Shown: positions 25,697 through 35,069 of the stretch, in pieces
Position numbering within the stretch: position 1 is the stretch's first letter
How the letters are laid out: each line of letters opens with the position of its first letter
Assembly: GCF_031458235.1 (NCBI RefSeq)
Contig: NZ_JAVDYB010000001.1
Span: forward strand, 6,576,501-6,640,500
Direction: 5' to 3'
DNA length: 64,000 nucleotides
From: Catenuloplanes atrovinosus
GTDB lineage: Bacteria > Actinomycetota > Actinomycetes > Mycobacteriales > Micromonosporaceae
Position numbers and translations under genes: made by a program
Notes under the pieces: model-generated
What the model saw: the letters and a program-made list of their open reading frames with translations, nothing else
Told to the model about the DNA's origin: nothing
Database searches by the model: none

Positions 25697-27232
25697 GTGT
25701 TCTACCTGGCATTCCTACTCATGTGGTACCTGTTCGTCGGGACCGTGTTCCTGTTCCTGAGCGTCCCCATCATTCTCGGCTCCAGCGCCGTCTTCCTGGT
25801 GCTCTACATGCGCGCCTACCTGCTGGCCAGCGGGCGCGCGCTCGGCGTGCTCGCCCCCGGCGGCGCGGTCCCGATCCCGCCGCCCAGCGTCAGCGGTCCC
25901 GGCGAGCCCGCCTACGTGCACTACCTGTCCGGGCCGGTAGGCCGCGACCTGATGCAGGTCGCGCGACTGTCCTGGCCGGAGATGCAGGCACAGGCGAAAC
26001 GCGCGCGGAGCTGGCTGAAGGTCCGGTTCTTCGACTACGGCATGTCGAACTACCGCCGGGCGGTGGGTCTGGTGCTCGGCGCGGGCCTGGTCGCCGGTTC
26101 GCTGCTCACCGCCACCACCATGAGCCTGGTCGTGTTCGGCGAGCTGGTCGTCTGGGCGCTGCTCTTCGTCCTGGCCAAGGGCGTGCTCTACACGTTGCGC
26201 TGGACGGACACCGGCATGTCCCTGATTCGCGGCGTGCGGCTCTCCTGCCCGTCGTGCCATCACCGGGTGGTCTACCCGGCGTACGAGTGCCCCGGCTGCG
26301 GCGTCCGGCACCGCGACGTCCGCCCCGGCCGCTACGGCCTGTTGCGCCGCGTCTGCGCCTGCGGTCACCGCATGCCGACGCTGATCCTGCTGGGCAGCCA
26401 CCGGATGACCGCGTACTGTCCGCACGCCGCCTGCGGCGCGCCGATGGCCGAGGGCGCCGGTACCGCGCGGGAGATCGTGCTGCCACTGCTCGGCGCCACC
26501 ACCGCCGGTAAGACCCGGATGATGCTGGCGCTGGCGACCGCGCTCGTCGACACCCGGCCGCTGCCGGGCCTGACCGCGACCCCCGCCGACGAGCACACCC
26601 GCGGCCGCCTGACCCAGTTGCAGGAGTCGCTGCGCACCAAGGGCGATACGGACAAGACGCTCGCCAGCGACGCGATGCGGGCGATCTCGTTCAACCTCGA
26701 CGGCGGCCGGGTACGGCGCCTGGTGCACGTCTACGACCCGCCGGGGGAGCGGCTCAACGACTCTGCCCGCCTGCACGAGTTGCGGTTCATGCGGATGGCG
26801 GACACGCTCATCCTCGTCGTGGACCCGCTCGCGATCCCGCTCGTGTGGGAGTCCCTCGACGCGGCCGCGCAAGCGCGCTACCGGCAATACCGGTCGTCCC
26901 GGCCGCCGGACTTCATCTTCTCCCAGGTGCTGCAGAACATCGAGCAGATGGGCGTGCAGCCGAGGAAGAAGGCCCTCGCGGTGGCGGTCACCAAGAGTGA
27001 CCTCACCCACGGTCTCCCGGTCTGCGCCGGACTCGGCGAGAGCAGCGACGACGTCCGGGCGTGGCTGAACGACCGCGCCGGCATGGACAACATGGTGCGC
27101 GCGATCGACCAAGCCTTCGGCGAGGTGCGCTACTTCCACACCACGTCCCGGTTCACCGCGGCCGGCGCCGCCGACCGCAACGTACGCGACCTCCTGCTGT
27201 GGACCCTCGGCCGATATGGAGTCAACCGATGA
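25697..27232 (+). CDS. Membrane zinc-ribbon GTPase (second DO-GTPase)
   Basis: 511 residues from a GTG at 25697, preceded by the strong ribosome site GAGGAGG. Two or three N-terminal membrane helices come first (residues 3-28, 30-45), then another hydrophobic pair at 122-165. Eight cysteines arranged as CxxC pairs (184/187, 198/201, 220/222, 241/246) form zinc ribbons. The GTPase domain begins at G1 GATTAGKT (266-273), with DPPGE as the G3 equivalent and TKSD as G4. It should sit in the membrane and signal with the soluble GTPase and GAP1. Its stop overlaps the next start as ATGA. Confidence 0.8.
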   Translation: MFYLAFLLMWYLFVGTVFLFLSVPIILGSSAVFLVLYMRAYLLASGRALGVLAPGGAVPIPPPSVSGPGEPAYVHYLSGPVGRDLMQVARLSWPEMQAQAKRARSWLKVRFFDYGMSNYRRAVGLVLGAGLVAGSLLTATTMSLVVFGELVVWALLFVLAKGVLYTLRWTDTGMSLIRGVRLSCPSCHHRVVYPAYECPGCGVRHRDVRPGRYGLLRRVCACGHRMPTLILLGSHRMTAYCPHAACGAPMAEGAGTAREIVLPLLGATTAGKTRMMLALATALVDTRPLPGLTATPADEHTRGRLTQLQESLRTKGDTDKTLASDAMRAISFNLDGGRVRRLVHVYDPPGERLNDSARLHELRFMRMADTLILVVDPLAIPLVWESLDAAAQARYRQYRSSRPPDFIFSQVLQNIEQMGVQPRKKALAVAVTKSDLTHGLPVCAGLGESSDDVRAWLNDRAGMDNMVRAIDQAFGEVRYFHTTSRFTAAGAADRNVRDLLLWTLGRYGVNR

Positions 27233-27390
27233 ACCAGCCCCCTTACCGGCGCTGGCGGCACGTGGTCTACGCCGCCGGTGTGACCGCCACCGGCCTGCTC
27301 ACCGTCTCGATCCTGCTGACGCTGGCCGTCTGCGTGCTCGCCTGGTTCGGCGGCGTGGGCACGTCCGGCACTCCGTCGTCCGGGTACTGA
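27229..27390 (+). CDS. 53-residue single-pass membrane peptide
   Basis: The ATG at 27229 overlaps the GTPase stop (ATGA), so translation is coupled. The peptide MNQPPYRRWRHVVYAAGVTA leads into one hydrophobic helix (LLTVSILLTLAVCVLAWFGG) and a short Gly/Ser tail. The basic N-terminus should stay inside the cell. No family is recognised. In this setting it may anchor or regulate the membrane GTPase, or be a small membrane-active effector. Either role is inference. Confidence 0.65.
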   Translation: MNQPPYRRWRHVVYAAGVTATGLLTVSILLTLAVCVLAWFGGVGTSGTPSSGY

Positions 27391-27394
27391 CGCC

Positions 27395-28546
27395 GTGCCC
27401 GGCAACCGCCGCAACGGGCTGGTCGCCGTGCCGGTGCGACCGCTCTCCGGCGACACGATCGACATCCGGATTCCCGGGCCGTCCCCGCACGAGCGGCCGT
27501 TCGCGGTCCTGCTGAATGATCTCGGCCGCGTCACGTCCGAGCTCGACCTGGTATTCCCGGGGATGCCCACGCACCCCTCCGGTGCGGTCCGCTCCGGCCC
27601 GGACTGGCTGCGGGTGACACCGCAGGCGGCCGGGCCCACCGTCCGCCGGATCGCGGTCGGCGTGCTGCGCGGCCCGGACGCCCCGGACCGCGCGCGGTGC
27701 GACGTGGACGGCGTCCCCACCACCGTGGCCGTGGCACCGAAGGCGCCCATCGTGGTGGTCTCGGAGCTGGTCCGCCGGGACGGCGGCTGGGTGCACCGGA
27801 GGGCCGGTTTCCCGATCGCGTCCGCGGCGCACTTCGCCGGCCGGTTCCGGGCCGAGCCGGGCGGCGCACTCCAGCGGCGGCTCGGCACCCATCTATCCGG
27901 CCTGGCACCGGCGGCGGCCACCGCGGCCGATCGCCGGCCGGCCCATGACCGCACCGAACCGGCCGTGCCCGCCGGGCTGATCGTCGGCAGCGTCTCGCTG
28001 GACCGCGGTGAGCAGGCATCCGTGGTCCGCCACGGCGAGCGGTTCCACGCCGCGCTGAAGTGGAGCCGCCGCAGCAAGGACCTCGATCTGTACGCGCTGT
28101 ACGTGGACGCGGCCGGCCGCACCGGCGCCACCTACTACCGCCACCAGGGATCGCTCACCCGGCCGCCGTTCGTCTGCCTGACCTCGGGCGACCGGCGCGG
28201 CAAGGAGACGATCGAGGTGAGCCGCACCAGCGGACTCCGCTATCTGCTGATCTGCGCCTACTCGGCCGTGGAGAACGGCTACGGCTCGTTCGCCGGCTTC
28301 CACGCCTTCGCGGAGGTGGACAACGGCGACGGGTCGGTCATCCAGGTGCCGCTGCACCACCGCAACCGCTACTCGTACTGGGTGGCGATCGCGCTGGTCG
28401 ACCTGGGCGCCGCGGACCGGATCTCGGTGCGGCACGTGGAGACGTACTCCGCCCCGGGCAGTGAGGCGCGGCCGGTCCTGCACCCGAACGGCACATTCCG
28501 GATGGACGCCGGACCGGTCGAGTTCAAGACCAGGCGGGCGTGGTGA
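27395..28546 (+). CDS. Protein with two TerD-like domains
   Basis: 383 residues. The first half matches TerD strands (AVLLNDLGRVTSELDLVF, PTHPSGAVR, IAVGVLRG, VVVSELVRRDGGWVHRRAGF). The second half repeats the pattern more clearly (ALKWSRRSKDLDLYALYV, FVCLTSGDRRGKETIEV, YLLICAYSAVENG, AIALVDLG). TerD domains bind calcium and occur in stress and phage-response networks. The aspartate-rich DLDLYAL loop suggests the second domain could still bind Ca. It starts with GTG at 27395 and its stop overlaps the CHAT gene start as GTGA. Confidence 0.75.
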   Translation: MPGNRRNGLVAVPVRPLSGDTIDIRIPGPSPHERPFAVLLNDLGRVTSELDLVFPGMPTHPSGAVRSGPDWLRVTPQAAGPTVRRIAVGVLRGPDAPDRARCDVDGVPTTVAVAPKAPIVVVSELVRRDGGWVHRRAGFPIASAAHFAGRFRAEPGGALQRRLGTHLSGLAPAAATAADRRPAHDRTEPAVPAGLIVGSVSLDRGEQASVVRHGERFHAALKWSRRSKDLDLYALYVDAAGRTGATYYRHQGSLTRPPFVCLTSGDRRGKETIEVSRTSGLRYLLICAYSAVENGYGSFAGFHAFAEVDNGDGSVIQVPLHHRNRYSYWVAIALVDLGAADRISVRHVETYSAPGSEARPVLHPNGTFRMDAGPVEFKTRRAW

Positions 28547-31182
28547 GTACCGCCGTGGAGGAGACGCTACGGCGGTGCGGCGAGATCGCGCTCGCGGTCA
28601 GCGGCCACGGTGACCTGGACGCCGCCCTGGCGTGCTATCTCGGTCTGCCGCCGGATCTGCCCGGCCGGCCGCGGTTCGCGGCCGCCCTGGTCGCGGCGCT
28701 GGTGCGGGAGCCGACCGTCGCACCGGCCCGGATGCGGCAGCTCGAGGCGTTGCTGGCCGCCGCCGACGCGGACCCTCCGGCGGCCCCGTCCTGGCCGGCG
28801 GTGCGCGCCGTCGCCGGTGCCGTGTCACTGACGTACGCCGCCGCCGAGGGCCGCGTCGATCCGCGCGCCGCGCTGGCGGACGTCGAACGGCTGGCGGAGC
28901 AGGCGGGCGGGTCACCGCTCTTCGAGACGAGCCGGATGGGTTTGCGTTATGTGGCCGCGGCCGCGGACGGCGACGCCTCCGCGCACCGTCGCATGACGGA
29001 CGAGCTCACCGCGCTCTGGAAGGCGTCCGGGGCGGCGGCCAAGGACGACGGCGGTGTCCTCGAGGTGCTCGACTCCGTCGCCGCCCTGCTGGAGACCCAG
29101 CGGCGCGGCGAGGTACCCGACGCACCGCTGAGCCGGCTACGCACCGCGGTGCAGCGGCTGCCGGAGGGCCATCCGATGCGGCAGGCCGCCACCGAGGCGT
29201 ACGAGATGGCGTCCGCGCTGAGCGGCGGCGGCCCGATGCCGTCGATGGCCACTCACGAGGAGGACCTGCCGGACGCCGAGCGCGCGCTGCGCCACGGCTA
29301 CGAGGCGATGAGACTGCTCGGCCGGGGCGACGAGACCGACCTCGGCAAGGTCGAGGCCGGCATAGAACACCTGCGGATGGCCGTCCGGTTGACTCCGGCC
29401 GGCCATTCCCGGCGCCCGTTCCACCTGGCCTCGATCGCGCTGGGCCTCTACCGCGGCTGCGAACTGCGCAACGATCCCACCGGGCTGGAAGAGGCGCGAG
29501 GGCTGCTGGAGGAGGCGCGAGACCTGGCCGGCGGTCCCGCGCACCCGCAGTGGTCCTGGATCAACGACATGCTGTCCGGCATCGAGCAGCGGCTCGGTGG
29601 CGCACAGCGCTCGCGGCGCACCGCGCTGGAAGGGCTGCGCGGGCATGCGTACCAGGTGCTGCTGCAAACGGATCTCACCTCCGCCACGTCCGCCGCGGCC
29701 GACGCCGCCCGGGACGCGGCGGACACCGCCCGCTGGTGCCTGCGCGACAACGCGCCGGCCGATGCGATCACCGCACTGGACGCCGGGCGCGGTCTGGCGC
29801 TGTTCGCCGCCACCGAACTCGGCACGATCCCGGACCGCATGCGCGCCGCCGGCCGGGACGACCTCGCCGACCGGTGGGATGCCGGCCTCGCCGCCGGCGA
29901 ACCGGACCGGCTGCCGACCTCGCTCCGCCGAGAGGCCCTGGACGTGCTGGCCGCTCAGGACGTACCGGCGCTGCTCGACCCGCCGGACCTGGACGAGATC
30001 CGTGCCGCGCTGCGGACGCAGGACGCCGACGCGCTGGTCTACCTCATGCCCGGCGGCCAGGGCCTCCCCGGTCATGCGGTGATCGCGCCGGTCGACGGCC
30101 CGCCGGCCTTCCTGACCCTGCCCAACCTGCTACCGGCCGACGTGGACGTCGAGTCCTACCTGGCGCTGTCCGCCCGGGGCCCGCGCGACATGGACGCGGC
30201 CGACGACGAACGGTTCGCCGGCAGCCTGGACGCGCTCTGCCGGTGGGCGTGGCGGGCGGCGATGGGGCCGCTGGTCAACCGCTATCTACTGCCTCGCTTC
30301 TCCGGCCGGTCGCGCGGGCGCCCGCCGCGCGTGGTGCTGGTGCCGATCGGGGACCTCGCCCGCATCCCGTGGCAGGCGGCCCGGCGCCCGGACGGCACGT
30401 ACGTCGTGCAGCTGATCGGGGTCTCCCAGGCGGTCTCCGCGCGGATGATGTGCCACACCGCCGCGCTTGCCCCGGTGACCCCCACGCCGACCGGCCTGTT
30501 CGTCGGCGACCCGGCCACCGGGGACCCGAGGGACGACCTTCCCGCGGCCCGCGCGGAGGCCTATGCGGTCCGGCGCGTGTTCTATTCCGGTGCCCGATAC
30601 GTCGGCCGCCGCCCCGACGGCACGGTCAGCCCTTCCGGACCCGGCACCGCCGACCAGGTGCGCGGCTGGCTGCGCACCGGCGGTCCGGCGGCCGGCAGCA
30701 CGCTCCATCTGGCCTGTCACGGCTTCACCTCGGCGACGCCCGGTGCTGAGCTGTCGTACCTGATGCTGGCCGGGGGCGACCGGCTGACCGCGCAGTCGCT
30801 GGGCGCGGTCATGTCCCGGGCACCCGACCGGGCCGTCGGGCTCGTGGTGCTGGCGGCGTGCCGCAGCGGCGTCGCCATCAGCGGGTACGACGAGGCGTAC
30901 AGCCTCGGTACCGCGTTCCTGGCCGCGGGGGCCCGCTCGGTGCTCTCCACGCAGTGGAACATCCCGGACGGCGCCACGTCCGTGCTGATGTTCATGTTCC
31001 ACCACTACCTGATGGCCGAGCGCCTGCCGGTCTGGGACGCGCTGCGCCGGGCCCAGCTGTGGATGCTCGACCCGGGCCGGATCGCGCCGGCCCGCATGCC
31101 CGACAGCCTGCGCGCCGAACTCGCCGGCGCCGACCCGGCCGACGTGGTGGCCTGGGCCGGCTTCCTCCACTGGGGACGGTGA
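28543..31182 (+). CDS. TPR-CHAT caspase-like protease
   Basis: About 879 residues. The first 400 are helical TPR-like repeats. The C-terminal CHAT domain belongs to the caspase clan: the catalytic histidine lies in LHLACHGF and the catalytic cysteine in LAACRSG (codons at 30718 and 30859). They are followed by the typical LGTAFLAAGARSVLSTQWNI and a VWDALRRAQ helix. CHAT proteases act as executioners in several immune systems, including the gasdermin and Craspase-type systems. The start is GTG, 28540 or 28543; 28543 gives a GTGA overlap with the TerD gene. It is followed at once by an inactive paralogue. Confidence 0.85.
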   Translation: MSTAVEETLRRCGEIALAVSGHGDLDAALACYLGLPPDLPGRPRFAAALVAALVREPTVAPARMRQLEALLAAADADPPAAPSWPAVRAVAGAVSLTYAAAEGRVDPRAALADVERLAEQAGGSPLFETSRMGLRYVAAAADGDASAHRRMTDELTALWKASGAAAKDDGGVLEVLDSVAALLETQRRGEVPDAPLSRLRTAVQRLPEGHPMRQAATEAYEMASALSGGGPMPSMATHEEDLPDAERALRHGYEAMRLLGRGDETDLGKVEAGIEHLRMAVRLTPAGHSRRPFHLASIALGLYRGCELRNDPTGLEEARGLLEEARDLAGGPAHPQWSWINDMLSGIEQRLGGAQRSRRTALEGLRGHAYQVLLQTDLTSATSAAADAARDAADTARWCLRDNAPADAITALDAGRGLALFAATELGTIPDRMRAAGRDDLADRWDAGLAAGEPDRLPTSLRREALDVLAAQDVPALLDPPDLDEIRAALRTQDADALVYLMPGGQGLPGHAVIAPVDGPPAFLTLPNLLPADVDVESYLALSARGPRDMDAADDERFAGSLDALCRWAWRAAMGPLVNRYLLPRFSGRSRGRPPRVVLVPIGDLARIPWQAARRPDGTYVVQLIGVSQAVSARMMCHTAALAPVTPTPTGLFVGDPATGDPRDDLPAARAEAYAVRRVFYSGARYVGRRPDGTVSPSGPGTADQVRGWLRTGGPAAGSTLHLACHGFTSATPGAELSYLMLAGGDRLTAQSLGAVMSRAPDRAVGLVVLAACRSGVAISGYDEAYSLGTAFLAAGARSVLSTQWNIPDGATSVLMFMFHHYLMAERLPVWDALRRAQLWMLDPGRIAPARMPDSLRAELAGADPADVVAWAGFLHWGR

Positions 31183-33095
31183 CGGTGAGCGACCACGACC
31201 TCGCACGTCTGCGCGCCGAACTCGACCGGCTGACCGGCCCGGCCCGCGCGCAGACGCTGCACGACCTGACCCGCGCGCACACCAACCGATTCTGGCGGGC
31301 CGGCCCCGGACGCGCGGACGCCCGCCCCGACCTGGACGCGGCGATCGCCGCGGCCACCGAGACGTACGGCTGGTTCCGTCCCGGCGACGCGCTGCGACCG
31401 CAGATCGCGTCCCAGCTCGGCTGGCTGCTGGCGACCCGCCACCTGGCCTACGGCACCCCCGCGGAGGATCGGGAGACCGGCATCGCGCGCCTCGTCGAGG
31501 CGCTCGAGTCACCGACGCTGCCGCCCATGATGCGCCAGCAGGCGCGCCTCTGGCTCGGCCAGCTCTACCTTCGGCGCACGCTCGGCGGCCTCGGCGACAT
31601 CGGCGGCGCGATGATCGGTCTCGTCGGCCGTCCCGGCTCGGACCGCGCCGGCAACGCGCGGGCCGCCGCCGGCTGCTTCCGGCAGGTGCTCGCGGAGCCG
31701 GAGATGAGCGGAGAGATCACCGCCGCGGCGGAGTCGCTGCTCGGGATCGCGGAGTCCCTGCTGGCGCTGGGCGAGGGCCGGTTGCGTGGCCTCGGCGGCA
31801 TCCGGAAGGCGGCCGCGGGCCTGCGGAGGCTGCACGAACAGAGCCAGGTCGCCACCCGGGGGCCGATCCTGTTCCAGGGTTCCCGGCTGGCGGCGATGGA
31901 CCCGCTGGACCGGCCGGTGATGCTGGTCGGCTCCACCGAGCCGGATACGGCGGCGCCGCGCCGCCCCGCGGCACGCCCCGCCGCCGCGCCGGCCGACCCG
32001 CGCGCTGCGGTCCGGCAGCGCCTGTCCGCCGGCGACGACCCGTTCCCGGTGCTCGCCCCGATGCTGGACCGCGACGCGCCCCGGCCGGACGTGGGCCTCG
32101 CCGACGATCTGACGGCACTCGCCACGACAGCCCTGCACTCGGGAACGGCCGGCCCCGACGACCACCTGCTGCTGGCCGCGGCGCTGTGGCTGCGGGCCCG
32201 TGCCGACGAGGGCACCGCGGCGGACGAGGACACGGAGGCCGCGCTCGACAGCCTCAGCGCCGCCGCGGCCGGCATCGCCGGCCTGCCCGTACCGGCCGTC
32301 CCGGTGCTGTTCCGGATGCTGGTGCTGCTCGGTGACCGGGATCCGGCCGGGCACCTGCCCCGGGCACTCGCCCCGATCGTCTCGGCGCTGCGAGCGGTCG
32401 GGGCCGACGCGCTGGCCGTTCCGGAGGCGGGCGGGGTGCTGCTGCACGCGGCGGACGGGCGGGCGATGACGGCCGGGGTGCGCGCGCTTCCCCGACGGGT
32501 CCTGATGATCGGCGACACGCCACCCACCGGCGCGCTGAGCATGGTGTCCACGGTGGCAGGTCCGGCACAGGTGATCATGCTCGCCGGGCGGCCCCGGCGA
32601 CGCCTCGACGAGCGCCCGGTGATCCTCGCCGGTCCCGCCGGCGATCCCGCGCTGCTGCGCGCGTTCTACCCGCACGCGACCGTGCTCGACGCGGGCGGTG
32701 ACCGGCGTTCCTCGGCGGAGGCGTCGATGCTGCACGTCGGCGACGCGGCCGTGACCGTGCCGGACCGCACCGGCGCCGGTGGTGGGCTGGTCGTGCTGCC
32801 GCCCTCCGCCCGTTTCCCGGCGCTCGCGGACGCGTTCCTGGCCGCGGGCTTCTCCGGCGCGGTCGGCTGGCTGCGGCCGGTGCCGGACCGGGCCGCCGTC
32901 GCCGTGACCGCGGCACTGCACGCACACCTCACGCTGTGGGGGCGGGAACCGGCCGCGGCGGTGTTCGCGGTGCGCCGCTGGCTGCGAAGCCCGGAGCGGG
33001 CGGCCGTACCGCACCTTCCGGTCACGCTCGCCGCCGCGCTCGACGCCGCGGGACCGCGTGATCTCGCCGACTCGCTGGTCCACCGGGGCGTGTGA
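31179..33095 (+). CDS. TPR protein with a degenerate CHAT-like C-terminus
   Basis: 638 residues starting at a GTG that overlaps the CHAT gene stop as GTGA. The N-terminal half has TPR-like helices (ALRPQIASQLGWLLATRHLA, MMRQQARLWLGQLYLRRTL). The C-terminal part follows the CHAT fold: FLAAGFSGAVGWLRPVPDRA and AAVFAVRRWLRS align with FLAAGARSVLSTQW and VWDALRRAQ of the upstream protease. The ACHG and AACRSG catalytic motifs are absent; the equivalent strand reads GGGLVVLPPSARF. It is therefore best read as a pseudoprotease that could regulate or bait the active CHAT protein. The gene ends seven bases before the convergent caspase fragment. Confidence 0.65.
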   Translation: MTVSDHDLARLRAELDRLTGPARAQTLHDLTRAHTNRFWRAGPGRADARPDLDAAIAAATETYGWFRPGDALRPQIASQLGWLLATRHLAYGTPAEDRETGIARLVEALESPTLPPMMRQQARLWLGQLYLRRTLGGLGDIGGAMIGLVGRPGSDRAGNARAAAGCFRQVLAEPEMSGEITAAAESLLGIAESLLALGEGRLRGLGGIRKAAAGLRRLHEQSQVATRGPILFQGSRLAAMDPLDRPVMLVGSTEPDTAAPRRPAARPAAAPADPRAAVRQRLSAGDDPFPVLAPMLDRDAPRPDVGLADDLTALATTALHSGTAGPDDHLLLAAALWLRARADEGTAADEDTEAALDSLSAAAAGIAGLPVPAVPVLFRMLVLLGDRDPAGHLPRALAPIVSALRAVGADALAVPEAGGVLLHAADGRAMTAGVRALPRRVLMIGDTPPTGALSMVSTVAGPAQVIMLAGRPRRRLDERPVILAGPAGDPALLRAFYPHATVLDAGGDRRSSAEASMLHVGDAAVTVPDRTGAGGGLVVLPPSARFPALADAFLAAGFSGAVGWLRPVPDRAAVAVTAALHAHLTLWGREPAAAVFAVRRWLRSPERAAVPHLPVTLAAALDAAGPRDLADSLVHRGV

Positions 33096-33102
33096 GGGCC
33101 GG

Positions 33103-33956
33103 TCAGCCCGGGATCACGGTCTCGATCGGCAGCACCAGCGCGGCCCAGTCGTACGCACGCCCCGGTTCCGCCTCGTCCATCTCGCGGTGCACCGCCCGCC
33201 GGCCGAGGCGGTCCAGCAGACCGTCCAGTCCGTTCACGTCCCGTGCCGCGGTCACATCCTCCCCGAGCGGCGGCATCGCGAACGCCGACGCACCGAACTG
33301 CTCCTCCGCCACGAGCAGCTTCAGCCAGTCCCGGCTGCGGCCGCCCGGAACCAGCGGTGCGGACCTCGGCAGCCCCACCCGGATCGGCCCGCCCCGAACC
33401 GCCCACGCGATCTCGCCCGGGTCGACGAAGTCGCCGGGAAACAGTCGCGCGTGGATCCGGTAGTTGCCGGAGAGGTTCAGCAGCACACAGTAGAGCCGTT
33501 TCCCGCGCCGGTTCCGCAACCGCACGTGGATCTGCGGTGCCACCCATGCCCCGTCACGCCGGGCGTACTCCAGCCGATAGCACCCTTCCCGTGCCAGGAG
33601 CGCCGGCGCGTCCGGATCAGGCCGGCGCCCCGGAACGGCCGCGACCAGCGACACCGAGACCGCACCGGCGAGCGTGCTGCCCGGATTGTCCAACGCCAGC
33701 ACCTGACGCCACCCGGCCACGTGCTCCAGCCGCCGGACCATCCGGGTCGCGCCGTCGCCGTCGATGTCCCGGATCTCGTCGCCGATCGGCGCACCGTCCG
33801 GGCCGAGGAGCCGGGCGCGGCCCCGCCGGGTGGCCACCCGCAACTCGGGCACGGTGCCCGGGCCGGCCGGCCGCACGTGCGGGGACGGCCCGCCGCCCGG
33901 CCCGGCGGTGCCGATCGCGGCCGTCAGCCGCGCGCGGTACCGGCGTGGTCCTCCCC
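33103..33956 (-). pseudogene. C-terminal domain of the caspase-like protein, in the -1 frame
   Basis: This open frame continues the caspase-like protein after a shift at the GGGG run (33953-33956). It encodes a beta-rich domain (RLEHVAGWRQVLALDNPGST, WVAPQIHVRLRNRRGKRLYC, LLNLSGNYRIHARLFPGDF) that is normally fused to the caspase domain in actinobacterial caspase-family proteins. It has no good start of its own; the first GTG is at 33876. Adding one G to the run would join both parts into one protein of about 655 residues. It may be a real mutation, a sequencing error or a programmed -1 frameshift. Confidence 0.65.
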
Positions 33957-35069
33957 GCGCCCGCCGATCGCGACCACGGTGGCGGGCAGTTCCACCCGGG
34001 AGAGCACCACGTCGTACTGCCGCTCCCGGTCGGGCTCCCAGCCGAGCGGAACGACCAGGCTGCGTTCGGCGAGCACGCGCGCCACGCGCGCCTCCCGCGA
34101 CGGGTCGCCGTGCACGGCGACGCGCAGCACGTCCGCGCCGTCCGGCACCGGCCGAAGACCGTGGCAGGCGCCCGCATCCAGCTCCCAGCCCTCGGCCGCG
34201 TATCGGATGATCATGCCGGTCCCCACGGAGGTGACCGCGCCGCCGAGGAACGGCGCGTCGGCGAGCCCGGGAAGATCGGGATAGAGCTGGGGGACCTGCC
34301 GGTACGCGTACAGTTCCACCTCGGCCCGCGCCGCGACCAGCAGTTGCCGGTACGTCGCGGTGCCGCCCAGCCGGTTCAGCGCGCGCAGCAGCGCCCAGCT
34401 GAACAGCCCGCGAGGCGCGCCGTCCAGCCACCGCTCCTCGGCCAGTTCGAAGCGGCGAGCGGCGGCCAGCGCCACGTGCTCCGCCGCGGACCGGCCCACC
34501 GCCGAGAACGGCCGCCCGCCCAACTCGGGCAGGAGGGTGCCGGGCAGGTCCCGGACGCTTCCGGCGGGAAGCGCGCGGACGCGTACCCCCGGTTCGGCCT
34601 TCTCCCGCGCACTCCGGGTGGCGCCGCCGCTGTGGCAACCGTCCAACACGACCGCCACGTGCGCGCCGCGCTCCGCCAGGTCGTCGAGCAGCAACGACAG
34701 TTCCTTGTCCAGCAGGTCCGGGACTCCGCCGGTACGGCTGTCCGCGCACACCAGCGTCTGCATGGTGGGCCCGGCCTCGACATGTCTCAGCTCGGGCGGC
34801 GCCTCGGCCTCCGAGCCGTGCCCGGAGAACCAGAACAGTGCGGTGTCGCCGGGCCCGGCACGGCCGAGGTGGTGCCGGAGCCCGTCGATGACTGCGGCCC
34901 GGGTGGCGTCGTCGTCGTACAGTTCGCGGATCTCCGGCCGGCGCCCGCCCGCGCGGCCGCGCAGCACCGCCGCCGCGGCCACCACGTCGTTGCGAGCGCC
35001 GGCGAGCCGCGCCCACCGGCCCATCCGGTAGGTATCGATGCCCACGAGCAACGCGTACAGCACGCTCAT
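33924..35069 (-). CDS. Caspase-like (metacaspase) protease domain protein
   Basis: 381 residues. The peptidase C14 domain is clear: YALLVGIDTY at the N-terminus, the catalytic histidine H84 in FWFSGHGSE and the catalytic cysteine C145 in VVLDGCHSGG, each after a hydrophobic strand. The frame ends in RGEDHAGTARG just after a GGGG run, where the family would continue into the beta domain encoded at 33103. The ATG at 35069 overlaps the stop of the cyclase-like gene (ATGA), so the two are translated together. Metacaspase-like proteases cleave after Arg, Lys or Asp and often execute cell death. The protease half is intact. Confidence 0.85.
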   Translation of the reverse strand: MSVLYALLVGIDTYRMGRWARLAGARNDVVAAAAVLRGRAGGRRPEIRELYDDDATRAAVIDGLRHHLGRAGPGDTALFWFSGHGSEAEAPPELRHVEAGPTMQTLVCADSRTGGVPDLLDKELSLLLDDLAERGAHVAVVLDGCHSGGATRSAREKAEPGVRVRALPAGSVRDLPGTLLPELGGRPFSAVGRSAAEHVALAAARRFELAEERWLDGAPRGLFSWALLRALNRLGGTATYRQLLVAARAEVELYAYRQVPQLYPDLPGLADAPFLGGAVTSVGTGMIIRYAAEGWELDAGACHGLRPVPDGADVLRVAVHGDPSREARVARVLAERSLVVPLGWEPDRERQYDVVLSRVELPATVVAIGGRGEDHAGTARG

